This document shows positions 33,825 to 45,042 of a stretch of 64,000 nucleotides of DNA, piece after piece. Both the position numbers and the translations under genes were made by a program. Where the stretch lies: contig CM033400.1 of NCBI GenBank assembly GCA_019426215.1, positions 10,896,568 to 10,960,567 on the forward strand, read 5' to 3'. This DNA is from Buddleja alternifolia. Its lineage: Eukaryota; Streptophyta; Magnoliopsida; Lamiales; Scrophulariaceae. How positions within the stretch are numbered: position 1 is the first letter of the stretch; the number at the start of each line of letters is the position of its first letter. The notes beneath the pieces were generated by a model. The model saw only the letters and a list, made by a program, of their open reading frames with translations. It had not been told where the DNA came from and did no database searches.

Positions 33825-35560
33825 GTGTCATGACACTGTTAGGGTACTCACTTATGCAATGGATTGCAGATGGTGAGAAGAAGTAAGAAATAAAGAAATG
33901 AGGTTGTGGTCTTGAAGACTCCAAGGAAGCGTTTGTCACAGCCAAGGCTGAAGGACAAAGAAATCATTTACTTTTTCATTTTTTTTATTATAAGACAATG
34001 TTTTTGGGAAGAATGTTTTATCATGTTTTTTGATGTAAAGTTATGAACCATGATTTTCTCCACCTTGGTTTATGAGTGGAGATTCTATGTTTTTATTAAA
34101 ATGCGTTTTATTATTTATAGTTCTACAAATTAATTCTTATGACATGCCATCTTTACAACATTTGACTTATATGATCCAACAAATGTATGGAATGATCTAG
34201 CTGCCAAGATAATAGCCTAGGCGAGCAAATTAATCTATTGGACGTAAAATAATGAGTGTAACCCTAAATTGATCACATAAGATGGGACATGTAAACCACA
34301 CACATCAAGGATGTGAGAGGTATTGCTTATGTCAAGCAAACAGTGGGAGGAAGTAAGGATTAAAGATCCTCTTGTCCTGTGTTTATGAGTGTCCTAAGGA
34401 AACTTAGGAATATCGTGTTCGTTACACCTTTAAAAGAAATGGATTGTTTCATAATATCCTACCTTCAAGGTGAAGGAATTCTTTTTCGAAAGAATGGGGA
34501 TAGTAATGGAAACTAGAGACTCGATAAATATAAACACCACTGGTAGTTGAAATGAATAGACTAGTAAATCTATAAACCTATGAACACAAGTTCCATACCT
34601 TTCGAGCTGAGAAATGCTGACGGGGGATATGACAAAAGTCAAGAAGTCTTGACAAGTAGTGGGAACCGGCCTAAAGCGTAGCTGCTCCAAAGATCAATCT
34701 ATGGATTGAATCTTTTCAGAAACTTTAGTTCTAAAGGTTAATAGGTATACAATTGGCTTGTTAGTATCATACATGTGATCATCATCTCAATTTTTTGAAA
34801 AGGAATTAAAGGAATGACACCCCAATTGCTCGAGATAGCAATATGTGCAGGCCATTGGTTTGCTATAACCCCTTCTTTGTCCGAACATGTAGACAATATG
34901 TTGACTAAAGTTCAACAAGGAAGAATCAAAAAGAGATTTCTTTTGTAAAAGCATAACCGAAAGGTACATGCAATTCTATGAATTAAAATTGGTGTTGACT
35001 AATATATCTTATGTATTGAGTCGAATGCTTAATTGACCCAATGTATTGGATTGGTGTTGTTTATGGGAAAACAACATGGGAAAGTTGGAACTAGAAAATC
35101 TAGTCTTAAGACACGAACTTAAGTGATGATCAAGGATTTGTTTTATGCCAAATGGAAGAGTAAGAGCTGACAAAGTCTCTTGAGAAGAGACAAAGACTAA
35201 CTCTACCATTTAAATCGCCTATAAGAATGCGGCGATAAAAGGTGTCTAGATATGTGAACCTATCTTATGGATAAGATGAGGTTCTACCATTCGAATATCA
35301 AGTACAAATGTACTATGATTATCGATAAGGGTGTAAGCTCTTGAAAAGAGCGAGGCCTCACCTACTATCGTTACATACCTAATGGCGAGATGAATAATAT
35401 AAGAGATTATTTTATCAGAGTCGATGTTCGAGTGGAACAAGTCAACTGGACGGAAAACGTGGCAAACACCTTTCACCTAAACCATTGAGTAGAAGCTGTG
35501 TTCAAAAGGTCATCTGGATGATGGACCTGCGTGGAAACATTAACAGTAGGCTCTTGGGTA
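33825..35560 (+). other. Non-coding 3' interior of element C
   Basis: No protein motif of integrase, RT or RNase H is visible in any frame. The stretch is internal to element C and is bounded by the purine tract. Confidence 0.6.
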
Positions 35561-35570
35561 AGTGGGAGAT
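35561..35570 (+). promoter_or_regulatory. Polypurine tract of element C
   Basis: AGTGGGAGAT sits directly before the start of the 3' LTR at 35571. This is the expected plus-strand primer site. Confidence 0.7.
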
Positions 35571-37226
35571 TGAAAGTATGGTATGCCAACGAGCCATATG
35601 TTGGCTTGATCACTGGACCATAAACACTATGTCAGTCTTATCATTTAGATTGTATCAAAACAGTAGGAATGCTTCTTTATTGTCGACTACTCAAGGAAGT
35701 ATATATAAATATCCCATGGATTATATATGGTTAGGGGATGAGGTCTGGATACCTATGGAATGCTCTAAAAGACCTTAATCCTAAAAATATGTTCCAAATC
35801 ATAGAGGCTGTGAGATGTGGGATATCACTAGCCTCGTCAAAACTTGTTCATGGGTGTAACTCTTATTAGAGGTTGACGTGTTTCATTATCAATGACTGGC
35901 GAGTCAATACATACACGAAGATCCATGCATTAGAGAAGCGTGGGATTGAACAGCCCCGTAAGAACTCCTCATTGGTGCTGTCGAATTTGGAGTCCTTAGG
36001 TCTCGTAGTGTGAGATAATCCTTAAACCTGAGATGTCATTGCAAAGGGTACTACCTATTGTACTTTGATATACACATGCACTCGAGGAGAGTCATACGAC
36101 GTGTATATTCAGTATAGTCTGGTAGTACAGTGGAACAAGTGGCAGTCGTGAAGGGGATCCATCCAGGGCTGTCTGCCTGGTATTTCTTATGCTGTTGAGT
36201 GAAACTGAATGATTGATAAAAGTCTCTGGCCAGAGCATAGTCTTATAAGAGGAATTGGTGATCCCTTCCTGAAAGACCAGATCATTAGTGGAACCAACAT
36301 AGTCATAGTTTCCGAGGCTACTAGGGTTTCGACCGTCGCTAAACCCTAAGTGTTAGACGAGAAAAAAATTGGAGGGATTCGACTCACACAAAGATCGAGA
36401 TCTAGATAGGTTTACTTTTCATTGTTAACATCAAGGAAGTCGTGGCGACATTGCTAGACATCGAATCATGACCGATAAGTGCCTTGGGTGAATTGGTGAA
36501 CTTAATCCAAGGCCTAATTAATTATTATGAATAATTAAACTAGCCTATGGGAGGACTTATTGCTAGCTTATTAATGAGCCTAAGGGGTCACACACTAACT
36601 TAGTGTAGTACCTAGTCGCTAGTTAATTCTTTGTGAATTAATGGACAAATTAATTAATTAGAATTAATTAATCAATGAAAAGGAATAAATTAATTAAGTG
36701 GTCTAAATTAATAAGTCTTATAATTTAATATTGAAATATTAAATTGGGAAAGACTAATTAATTAATTAGTGGTCTAATTAATTAATGTATGAAAGAGGAA
36801 TATATATATATATATACACCTGCATACGCGTGTATGGATTTGGTGGAGGATTTTTTCTTGTTCACCAAGTCTGTGTGTGTGTGTGTGTATATATTTAATA
36901 TGTATCTTATAATATATTTGGTAAGATCTATTCTAATTAATTAGGTGACTAATTGATATGGAAAGATCTTATAAATATATTAGGATAGATATTATGAATA
37001 AGGTAAGATCTATTTAATTAGTTAGTTGACTAATTATATGTAAAGATCTTACATATTTGGGAATGATCTCAAATATATGGAAAGATCTTGTTTTTTAATT
37101 AGTCGAACTAATTAACTAAGGAAGAGAAATAAGATGGAAGGAAACTAAGTATAAAATATATATATATGGAATATATATACATGCCTATTATAGGCGTGTT
37201 CATATATGTGTGTGAGTTTGTCTTAT
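35571..37226 (+). repeat. 3' LTR of element C, truncated
   Basis: Collinear with 28956 to about 30645 with small indels. It lacks the last 500 or so bases present in the 5' LTR, because sequence switches to a different LTR (TGTTAGAATTATGC) at 37227. Confidence 0.75.
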
Positions 37227-37599
37227 GTGTTAGAATTATGCACTCAGATGTCATAGATGATAAAATAATAGGCATCTTTCTTGAAATGAACTTATTTATT
37301 ATTTATTATAAAAGGCATTGTTTAGTTTTCAGTTAAATCTTATCTGCATCTATAAGTAGTGTAAAACATTTTGTCCATGTTTTTAGAGCAATCTCTTTAC
37401 TTCCTATGAGATAGGAAGATTGTCACTAGAGAGACTGATCTCGATTACTTAAACTCGTTCGCAAGTAATATGAAGTCTTTAATGGACAAATAAAGACTTA
37501 GAACACTTGTACAATCTTATCGTTGACATGGGAGTGCCAGTCGAACACCATGTGATGGCGGGAGCTTAAGACTGTAGGCACATCAGTGGAACTGATATG
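37227..37599 (+). repeat. LTR fragment D', same family as 1-859
   Basis: Starts TGTTAGAATTATGCACTCAG and matches the reverse complement of 505-859 over its length. It ends abruptly where element A's LTR starts at 37600, and the downstream part of this LTR is not found in the window. Confidence 0.7.
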
Positions 37600-38609
37600 T
37601 GTTAGGAAATTTCTTGTTAGATGTTTTGATGATGACAATTAAGATTTCTTGTTAGACCCCAAAATATGTAAATTTGATTTTATTAGAAATCGTGTATAAG
37701 CTTTGAGCATTAGATTTGTAATAGGCTTTATAGGCTTTGTTTTATTTTTATTCTAAATTGTTAGGCTTAGTAGTTTTAGACTGAGAGTCTGATAATTTCT
37801 GAGTGAGCTTATCAGTAGTTAAGTTTAAAGACTCAAGCATCTGAAGTCTGAATGAAGATGAAGATTCCAAGCGTCCATGCGTCAAACTATATCAAGCATT
37901 GATTGAGGACAAAAATCATTCAGTAGTGATTGAGCGTCTATCAATGACCAAATGTCATCTGAATTTATTTCTAAGTCCATAAGGAGTTTAATGCAAATAT
38001 TCTCAGTTCATTAATTGACAAAGGGCATTTAATTCAAATGCATTAAATGCTGATAAGAGCATTAAATATGATAAGCATTTTCAGGACGTACGGAGAAGCC
38101 ACCCTATTGGATTGTCAACTATTCAGAGACTGCAACACCAACTTTTGTGCAACAGGTTTTCAGGAAAAAGGACAAAAGTTTTTCACTGGCGGAAGTGAGA
38201 GACACTCGCCTGTGCATGTGCAAACAAACACTTTTTCCAAGAATTCCTATAAATAGGATTTCAACAACAAGCCAAAATAAAAATAGTATTACAAGCCAAA
38301 TTGCTGTTACATTGAAGTCTCATGTACTCAAACTTTCAGAAAAGCCAGAATATTCAAGCAAACATTCTTTTTGCTTTTCTTCAAATCCTGTGACAGTGTT
38401 AATATCTCAAACATTCTTTTTGAAGAAACCTACATTACTATTGAGACATTCCAAGTTGTTTGAACTTCATCAAAATCAAACAAACCGTTAAAAAAACCCC
38501 ATCCAAGCCTCGCGATCTGTGTGAAGTCGAAGTTGGATACTTGCAATATTTCAGGGTCTATTCTACCCCCCCCATTCTAGACCCTTTTGTATGCTACTTG
38601 GGACCAACA
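37600..38609 (+). repeat. 5' LTR of element A (1010 bp)
   Basis: It starts TGTTAGGAAATTTC and ends GGGACCAACA. A TATA box (TATAAATA) is at 38248-38255. It matches the reverse complement of 48153-49627 throughout, except that about 0.53 kb present in the B LTR (48205-48735) is absent near its 3' end. Confidence 0.85.
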
Positions 38610-38611
38610 AG

Positions 38612-38623
38612 TGGTATCAGAGC
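38612..38623 (+). promoter_or_regulatory. Primer-binding site of element A
   Basis: TGGTATCAGAGC is the exact complement of the initiator tRNA-Met 3' end used by many plant copia elements. It lies two bases after the LTR. Confidence 0.9.
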
Positions 38624-38706
38624 GGTGAAAGTTGAAATTTTAAAATTTCCATGCATAACAGCTTGTTTGGATCATTTTTCAAAATCTAGTTGCTTCAAAT
38701 TTTTTA

Positions 38707-40588
38707 ATGGCATTTGCTAAAGTTCCTAAACTGACTGAGTCAAACTATGATATATGGAAAGTTAAAGCATTTACATATCACTGTTCATGTGATGATGACA
38801 TGTGCAATATTATTTCAGATGGACCTATTCATATATACAAGGTTATCACTAGAGCGCCTGGAGCCACAGAAGAAACTCCGGATGGCTATGTGGAAAAGCC
38901 AAAGCAAGAATGGTCTCCAGATGAGCGTCGAAGAATAAATTTGGACAATGTTGGTGGTAACGCTCTATATACGACTATTGGTGATAATGACAACTTATTA
39001 AACAAAATCAAGTCATTTAACACTACTAAGGAAATATGGGATAAGTTGGCTACGATTTGTGGTGGTTCTGCACAGATTAAAGAGAACAACCTTTCCATTG
39101 CCAAGGAAAGGTTTAATAGTTTTAAGATGTTGCCCAATGACACTTTAGAGCAATTGGACATAAGATTTATAGCTCTTGTTACAGAGTTAATATCTTTGGG
39201 TATGGATTTACATAACAAAGAAATGGTGATTAAGATTTTTAGAAGTCTACCTAGTAGATTCTTGATGAAGACAATAGCAATGAAGGAATCTAACATGTTG
39301 GATCGTTTAGGTCCAGAAAACGCATTTTCAGAGCTCAAAGCATTTGAGTTTGAGTTGAATTCAGCCAATGATGTTGTGAGCAGTCCGGTGATTGAGTCTA
39401 GAGCACTTACATCAATCAAGGGTAAATCAGGTAACAAGGGAAAGGTTTCGGATATCAAGGAGGATGAGGAACTAGCGCTTTTGAATAGATTCAGAAAGTT
39501 CTTAAGATATGAAAAGAAAGGAAATAGTCCTAAGCATCAAGGACAAAGTTCATATCAAGCGCCTGCTCCAATACAACAGCATTATCAAGCTCCTCAATAT
39601 TCTGCAACTTCTCCTTCAGCGCCTATTCAGTAACAAGCGTCTACTCAACAGAATCTCTCAACACCCGTGGTCTCAAAACCACACACTGCAAGGTTAACAA
39701 ATGAACAAAAGATGAAAACTAATCTTTGTTATAATTGCAGGAAACTAGGGCAAACTACCAGGTAAATTGCCCTTATCCAACTGTATCCAAGCCCTCAAGG
39801 CAGGATTATGTGGATAGAAACAAATTCAGAAGCAACCTTTGTTAACAAGGTTTGCTAGCGGAATCAGAATCAGCATCCGCACCTGAAGTTTTGGAGTCTT
39901 CAGAGGAGAGTAGTGATGATGATGAGCTAGTGGATAACTCAGTGCTTATTTGTCTCATGGCCAGAGATGATGAAGCGTCCCCTGAGGTAAACACTGAGAT
40001 ATCTTACCCTCTCTCTTAGGAAGAATTACTTGACAAAGTCAAAGAATATTATAATGATTATCAAGATGCCGCGAAATTATATCAAAATCACTTTGATATC
40101 ATTTCATCGCTCAAGAGTGATAATGTGACACTCAAAGCAGAGTTGCAAGTTCAGCAACAATGCATTGAGAAGAACAATCACTTGAGAGTGATATAATCAA
40201 TTTGAAAAGTGATCTTGATATAATAGTCAAGAAAGAAGCTGAGCTGATTGCTAGATTTGCTAAATCAGAACAGTTGGTCTCATCATTGTCTAAAGCATCA
40301 AGAAAGCTAGATAATGTGAGTGAGGTAACAGGACTATTTGGTGAGAAGACTGGTTTAGGATGCAATAAATTCTGTAAACAACCAAATAAATCTAATGTTA
40401 CGGTGAACAACAAAGGAAAGGGTGTTTTCTTTGTTGAGAAAGGTTCAAAAAGTCAAACACCTATTGAACAAAGCGACAATGGTACGAGGCCATATGAGAA
40501 AGCCAAAGCTGACTCAGGCAAGGGAAAGGCGAAAGCAAATGATTCACAAAGAAACGTTCATCCCAACACTCAAAAGGCTAAGGATTAA
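38707..40588 (+). pseudogene. gag of element A, broken
   Basis: The open part 38707-39633 (308 aa) starts MAFAKVPKLTESNYDIWK and has the UBN2-like copia Gag layout (LTESNYDIWK, then helical capsid with KEIWDKLATICGGS and MVIKIFRSLPSRF). It ends at a stop where copy B also has one nearby. The zinc knuckle follows at about 39725, but a 2-base insertion relative to B breaks it after CYNCRK. The C-terminal third resumes at 40202-40588 with a Lys/Ser/Asp-rich, coiled-coil-like segment. Gag normally forms the virus-like particle in the cytoplasm; this copy cannot. Confidence 0.85.
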
Positions 40589-40963
40589 CCTAACCACTGT
40601 GAATCAAGCATTAAGCGTCCAACGCCAAGAGTGTAACCCCAAGCCAGCGCCAAGGAAATACCAGCATCAATATCCACAATGGTCTAGATCGTATTATCGT
40701 TACTATGATGATTACGATTATGATTAGGATTATGATTACTATTATAATTGAGGATATTATTATACACCCAAAAAGCACACACAACACAAGGTAAACAAGA
40801 AGCACACACAACACAATGTGAAACCCAAGAAGGTTAATCCTCCCGCAAAGAAGATTAAGCAAATATAGGTTCCTAAAGTTCTAGTTCAAACTAACAATGC
40901 TACTAATGTTAAAGGACCCAAAAAACAATGGGTACCTAAATAGAAATAGAACTTCACATTTGA

Positions 40964-43900
40964 TTGCAGGTCCCTAGAGCTAGAGCCGATACATCTGTTT
41001 GGTACATCGATAGTGGGTTGTTAAGACATAGGACAGGCTCCAAGGATCTCTTGATCAACTATCGAGCTACCAATGGTCCTCGGGTTGTATTTGGTGACAA
41101 CTCCAAAGGCAAAACCAAAGGTATAGGTACTGTGCATAGGGGGAACATCATGATAAGTGATGTTTATTATGTTGAGGGTCTTAAGCATAATTTATTAAGC
41201 ATGAGTCAATTTTGTGATAAAGGCTTTGAAGTCAAATTCTCAAGCGACTGTTGCTATATAAATGAAGCTAAGACTAAATCTACTAAATTGAAAGGTAAAA
41301 GAACAAACAATGTGTCTCTAGTAGATTGCGGTTCAACAATTGATAACAACCCAACATGCTTTGTTGCTAAGAGTCAAAATGAATCTAAAACAGGTTGGTT
41401 ATGGCATAGAAAAATGAATCATCTCAACGTTAAGACAATTTCTCAGCTTATAAATCTAAATCTTTTAGAAAGATTACTTAAAGGACCATTTCATAAGGAT
41501 CACCTTTGTGACGCTTGTCAAATGGGAAAACAAGTTAAATCATCTTTCAAGAGAAAGCCTCATCTATCTACCTCTAGGATACTTGAACTACTTCACATGG
41601 ATTTATTTAGACCTGTTCAAACTATAAGTGTGAGCGGTAAAAAGTATACATTGGTGATAGTAGATGATTTCTCTCGATTTACTTGGGTGGAATTTCTTTC
41701 ATCCAAAGATGAGACATGTGACAAGTTAACAACGCTTATTCGGCAACTGCAAAATTTGAAAAATCTTAAGGTTGCAAGAATAAGAAGTGATCACGGTACT
41801 AAGTTTACTAACAAGGTTGTTGAGAAGTTTTGTGCAGAGAATGGAATACATCATGAGCATTCAGCTCCCAGAACTCCCCAACAGAATAGTGTTGCTGAGC
41901 ACCGGAACAGAACGCTTAAGGAAGCCGCTAGGACGATGTTAGCAGAGTCCAAGCTTGCTCCAAGGTTTTGGGCCGAAGCGATCAACACTACTTGTTACAC
42001 TCAAAACCATTGCATGATCAACAAACAACATGGGAAAGCTCCATATGAACTATGGAAGGGACGTAAGCCAAATGTTTCATACTTTCACGTCTTTGGTTCT
42101 AAATGCTTTATTCATAATAATGGATCCTAAAGCCTAAAGACATTTGATCCTAAAGCGGATGAGGGAACCTTTCTAGGCTATGCCAAAAATGGAAAGAATT
42201 TTCGCATCCTAAATAAGATCAAATCGAAGGTTAAGGAATCTATTTATGTTATTTTTTGATGATGCTAACCAAGAATCGAGTAAGGTTAATATGAATGATG
42301 TAGGAGTTGAAGATCTATGTCATCAAGCGTCTAAGGTTACCATTGAAGATGATAGTGACGATGATGATGAGATCTTAGTGCCCCCTCCTAAGATTATTCG
42401 TGAGATTATTTTGGATAACAATGTAAGATATGCTGATGATCATGAAGAGAGTGATCATCAAGCGGAAAGTAGGATCTGTGAACTTGAAGTGCCTACGCAA
42501 GAGGATAGTCAAGCACCTGAGCAAGTGAACCAAGCGCCTGTTCAATCTCTTAACCCATTCCAACCAGATAAACTATGGCTGCGTGATCATCCACCAGAGC
42601 AGATAATTGGAGATATTGAAGTGCCTGTTAGGACTAGGGCCGCTACATTCAATGAGGCTATGTTCGCAAGCTTCCTATCTTAGATGGAACCTAAGAAAGT
42701 AGATGAAGCGTTATGTGATCCTAGTTGGATTGAAACCATGCAAGAAGAGCTTAATCAGTTTGAGCTTAGTAAGGTTTGAACGCTAGTACCAAGGCCAACT
42801 TACCAAGGAGTTATTGGGATGATATGGGTTTATAGAAACAAGATGGATGAGAATGGCATTGTGATAAGGAACAAAGCTAGACTTGTTGCTCAAGGATATT
42901 GCCAAGAAGAGGGTATTGATTTTGATGAGACATATGCTCCTGTCGCCCGTCTTGAAGCAATTTGCATGTTTCTAGTGTATGCATCGTTCAACAAGTTTAC
43001 GGTGTATCAGATGGACGTGAAGAGTGCTTTCCCGAATGGTAAACTCCAAGAAGAAGTTTATGTGGAGCAACCACCATGATTCATCAACAGCTATGGTAAG
43101 GGTATGATCTGTAAGTTAGATAAAGCACTTTATGGGCTTAAGCAAGTACCCCGAGCATGATATGACACTCTCTCTGTTTTCCTTATTGGTAAAGGCTTTT
43201 CAAAAGGGCGCGTTGATACAACGTTATTTCAAATTACTAATGATGAAGATATTCTCTTAGTCCAGATTTATGTTGATGATATTATATTTGGATCTACTAA
43301 TAAGAGTCTATGTGAGAAATTTTCGAAAATGATGCAAGAATAATTTGAAATGAGCATGATGGGTGAATTGACTTTCTTCTTAGGATTACAAGCTAAACAA
43401 TTCCCTAATGGTATATTCATTAACCAAGCTAAATATACACGTGATATGTTTAAGAAATTTGGTATGGAAAATGCATCATCTTCAAAAATTCCAATGAGCC
43501 AAACGCTTAAGTTAGATAAAGATGAAAGTGGGAAGAAGGTTGATATCACTAATTATAGAGGTATCATTGTATCACTTCTTTATCTTACTGCTAGTAGACC
43601 TGATGTTATGTTTTTGGTATGCATGTGTGCACGATTTCAAGTCGATCCTAAAGAGTCACACTTAATTGCTGCCAAGAGAATCCTTAAGTACCTAAAGGGC
43701 ACAAAAAATGTGGGCTTATGGTATCAAAGGGACTCTCCTTTTGAACTAATTGGTTACTCAGATTGCAGATTTTACAGGTTGCAAAATAGACCGTAAGAAT
43801 ACTAGTGGTACATGTCAATTTCTTGGTGATAGGTTAGTTTCACGGCATAGTAAGCAACAACAATCCATAGCTACCTCTACAGCTGAAACCGAGTATGTAG

Positions 43901-44215
43901 CTGCAGGAAGTTGTTGTTTACAAGTGTTATGGATGAGGCAACAACTTAAAGATTATGGAATAATCCTAGGTCCAACCCCCATTCATTGTGATAACCAAAG
44001 CCCTAGCCATGACTCAAAGCCCTGTTTTTCATTCCAGAACCAAACATATTGACATTAGATACCATTTTCTTCGTGACCATGTTCAAAACAAAGATATCTC
44101 CATGCACTTTATTGGTACTGACAAACAATTGGCTGATATCTTCACCAAAGCTCTCAACGAACAACGCTTTCTCACTTTAAGAAGTGAATTAGGTATGATT
44201 GATTTAAACGCTTAA
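40964..44215 (+). pseudogene. pol of element A (PR-INT-RT-RH), broken
   Basis: Protease: catalytic DSG in VWYIDSG near 40990-41020. Integrase: zinc-binding WHRKMNH and CDACQMGK, core Asp in HMDLF and RSDHGTKF, Glu in VAEHRNR. The integrase frame ends at a stop at 42130. A linker (42246-42683) is acidic. RT appears in pieces: MDVKSAF, the YVDDIIFGS catalytic box (about 43267), and FFLGLQ. RNase H: STAETEYVAAGS, then a frame change, then HIDIRYHFLRDHV and ADIFTKAL up to 44215. There are at least five in-frame stops and a frameshift in RNase H. The unit is collinear with the pol of element B. Confidence 0.9.
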
Positions 44216-45042
44216 TCATTATGCATCATACTTTTATTAGACATTTAATTTAGGGGGGAATTCACTTTATTTATGTCTAAAATGATTTTTGAAAAGTGTT
44301 ACAAGCTATCACCTTTAAATTGTACTTGAACAAATCTGTAAGCACCTATGATCAAAATTACTTTCATATGCATAGATCATCAATGCTCAGTATTACTTAT
44401 GCACAATACGTTGGACGCTCAAACACAAACAAAGTTTAAATTTTTTAAGCTTCAAACATAAAAATTATAATATAAAATATAACAAGTGGTATATGTTAAG
44501 CGTTGAACTTATTCCCTTCAACACTTAATATAAAATTGTTTATAAAATTCATGCATAAATATTACACGCTTAATGACGTGATGGATAGACTCAAAAGTCC
44601 ATTTTGAACTCTATTCACACGCTTCTATCACATCAAACTGGCGAGTAAATTAAAAACTTTTCAAAATGACAGTTCAGAGTTAGTACGTGTTTGTGTACGT
44701 GTCAGTGTACCATCAAGCACGTGCATTACACTCTGAAAATACCAAACGTTGTAAAATTTTTACTCCAACGTCAAAAGCTTTATATATGGGAGTTACCAAA
44801 TGTAACTTCCCTCTCTTACCAAAAACTCGCGTCCGCAGTAAAAAACATTTATGGCTGAGATTCAATAACCTTACATGTGGCAAAATCTTAGTGGGATAAT
44901 AGAAACACAATTTTCATCCGTGTCATTTAAAACAAATTTTTGCAGAAAAATTATTCGCTTTTACTCAAGTTATCTGCAAAATTACTCTCTCTCTCTCTCT
45001 CTTTCAAAGAAAATCTCAGTTCATCTCTTTCAAAACACTCAA
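44216..45042 (+). other. Spacer between pol and the extra ORF of element A
   Basis: Non-coding, about 0.8 kb. Collinear with 54097-54898 of element B (shared ACGTGT-containing segments and GTACTAACTCTGA-like words). It might hold a promoter or splice signals for the downstream ORF, but I see no decisive motif. A CT repeat lies at about 44985-45003. Confidence 0.5.

Larger units (their letters stand above)
28956..37226 (+). mobile_element. Element C: copia-type LTR retrotransposon lacking pol (LARD-like)
   Basis: Two direct LTRs of about 2.2 kb (28956-31152) and a truncated 1.66 kb (35571-37226) bound a 4.4 kb interior. The interior has a primer-binding site, a tandem-repeat leader, a Gag fragment with a zinc knuckle, and a purine tract before the 3' LTR. 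No protease, integrase, reverse transcriptase or RNase H motif is visible. In a sampled 120-base stretch the LTRs agree at about nine in ten positions, so the insertion is old. The 3' LTR stops at 37226, where a different LTR begins. It is a large non-autonomous derivative, or an element with pol deleted. Confidence 0.75.
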
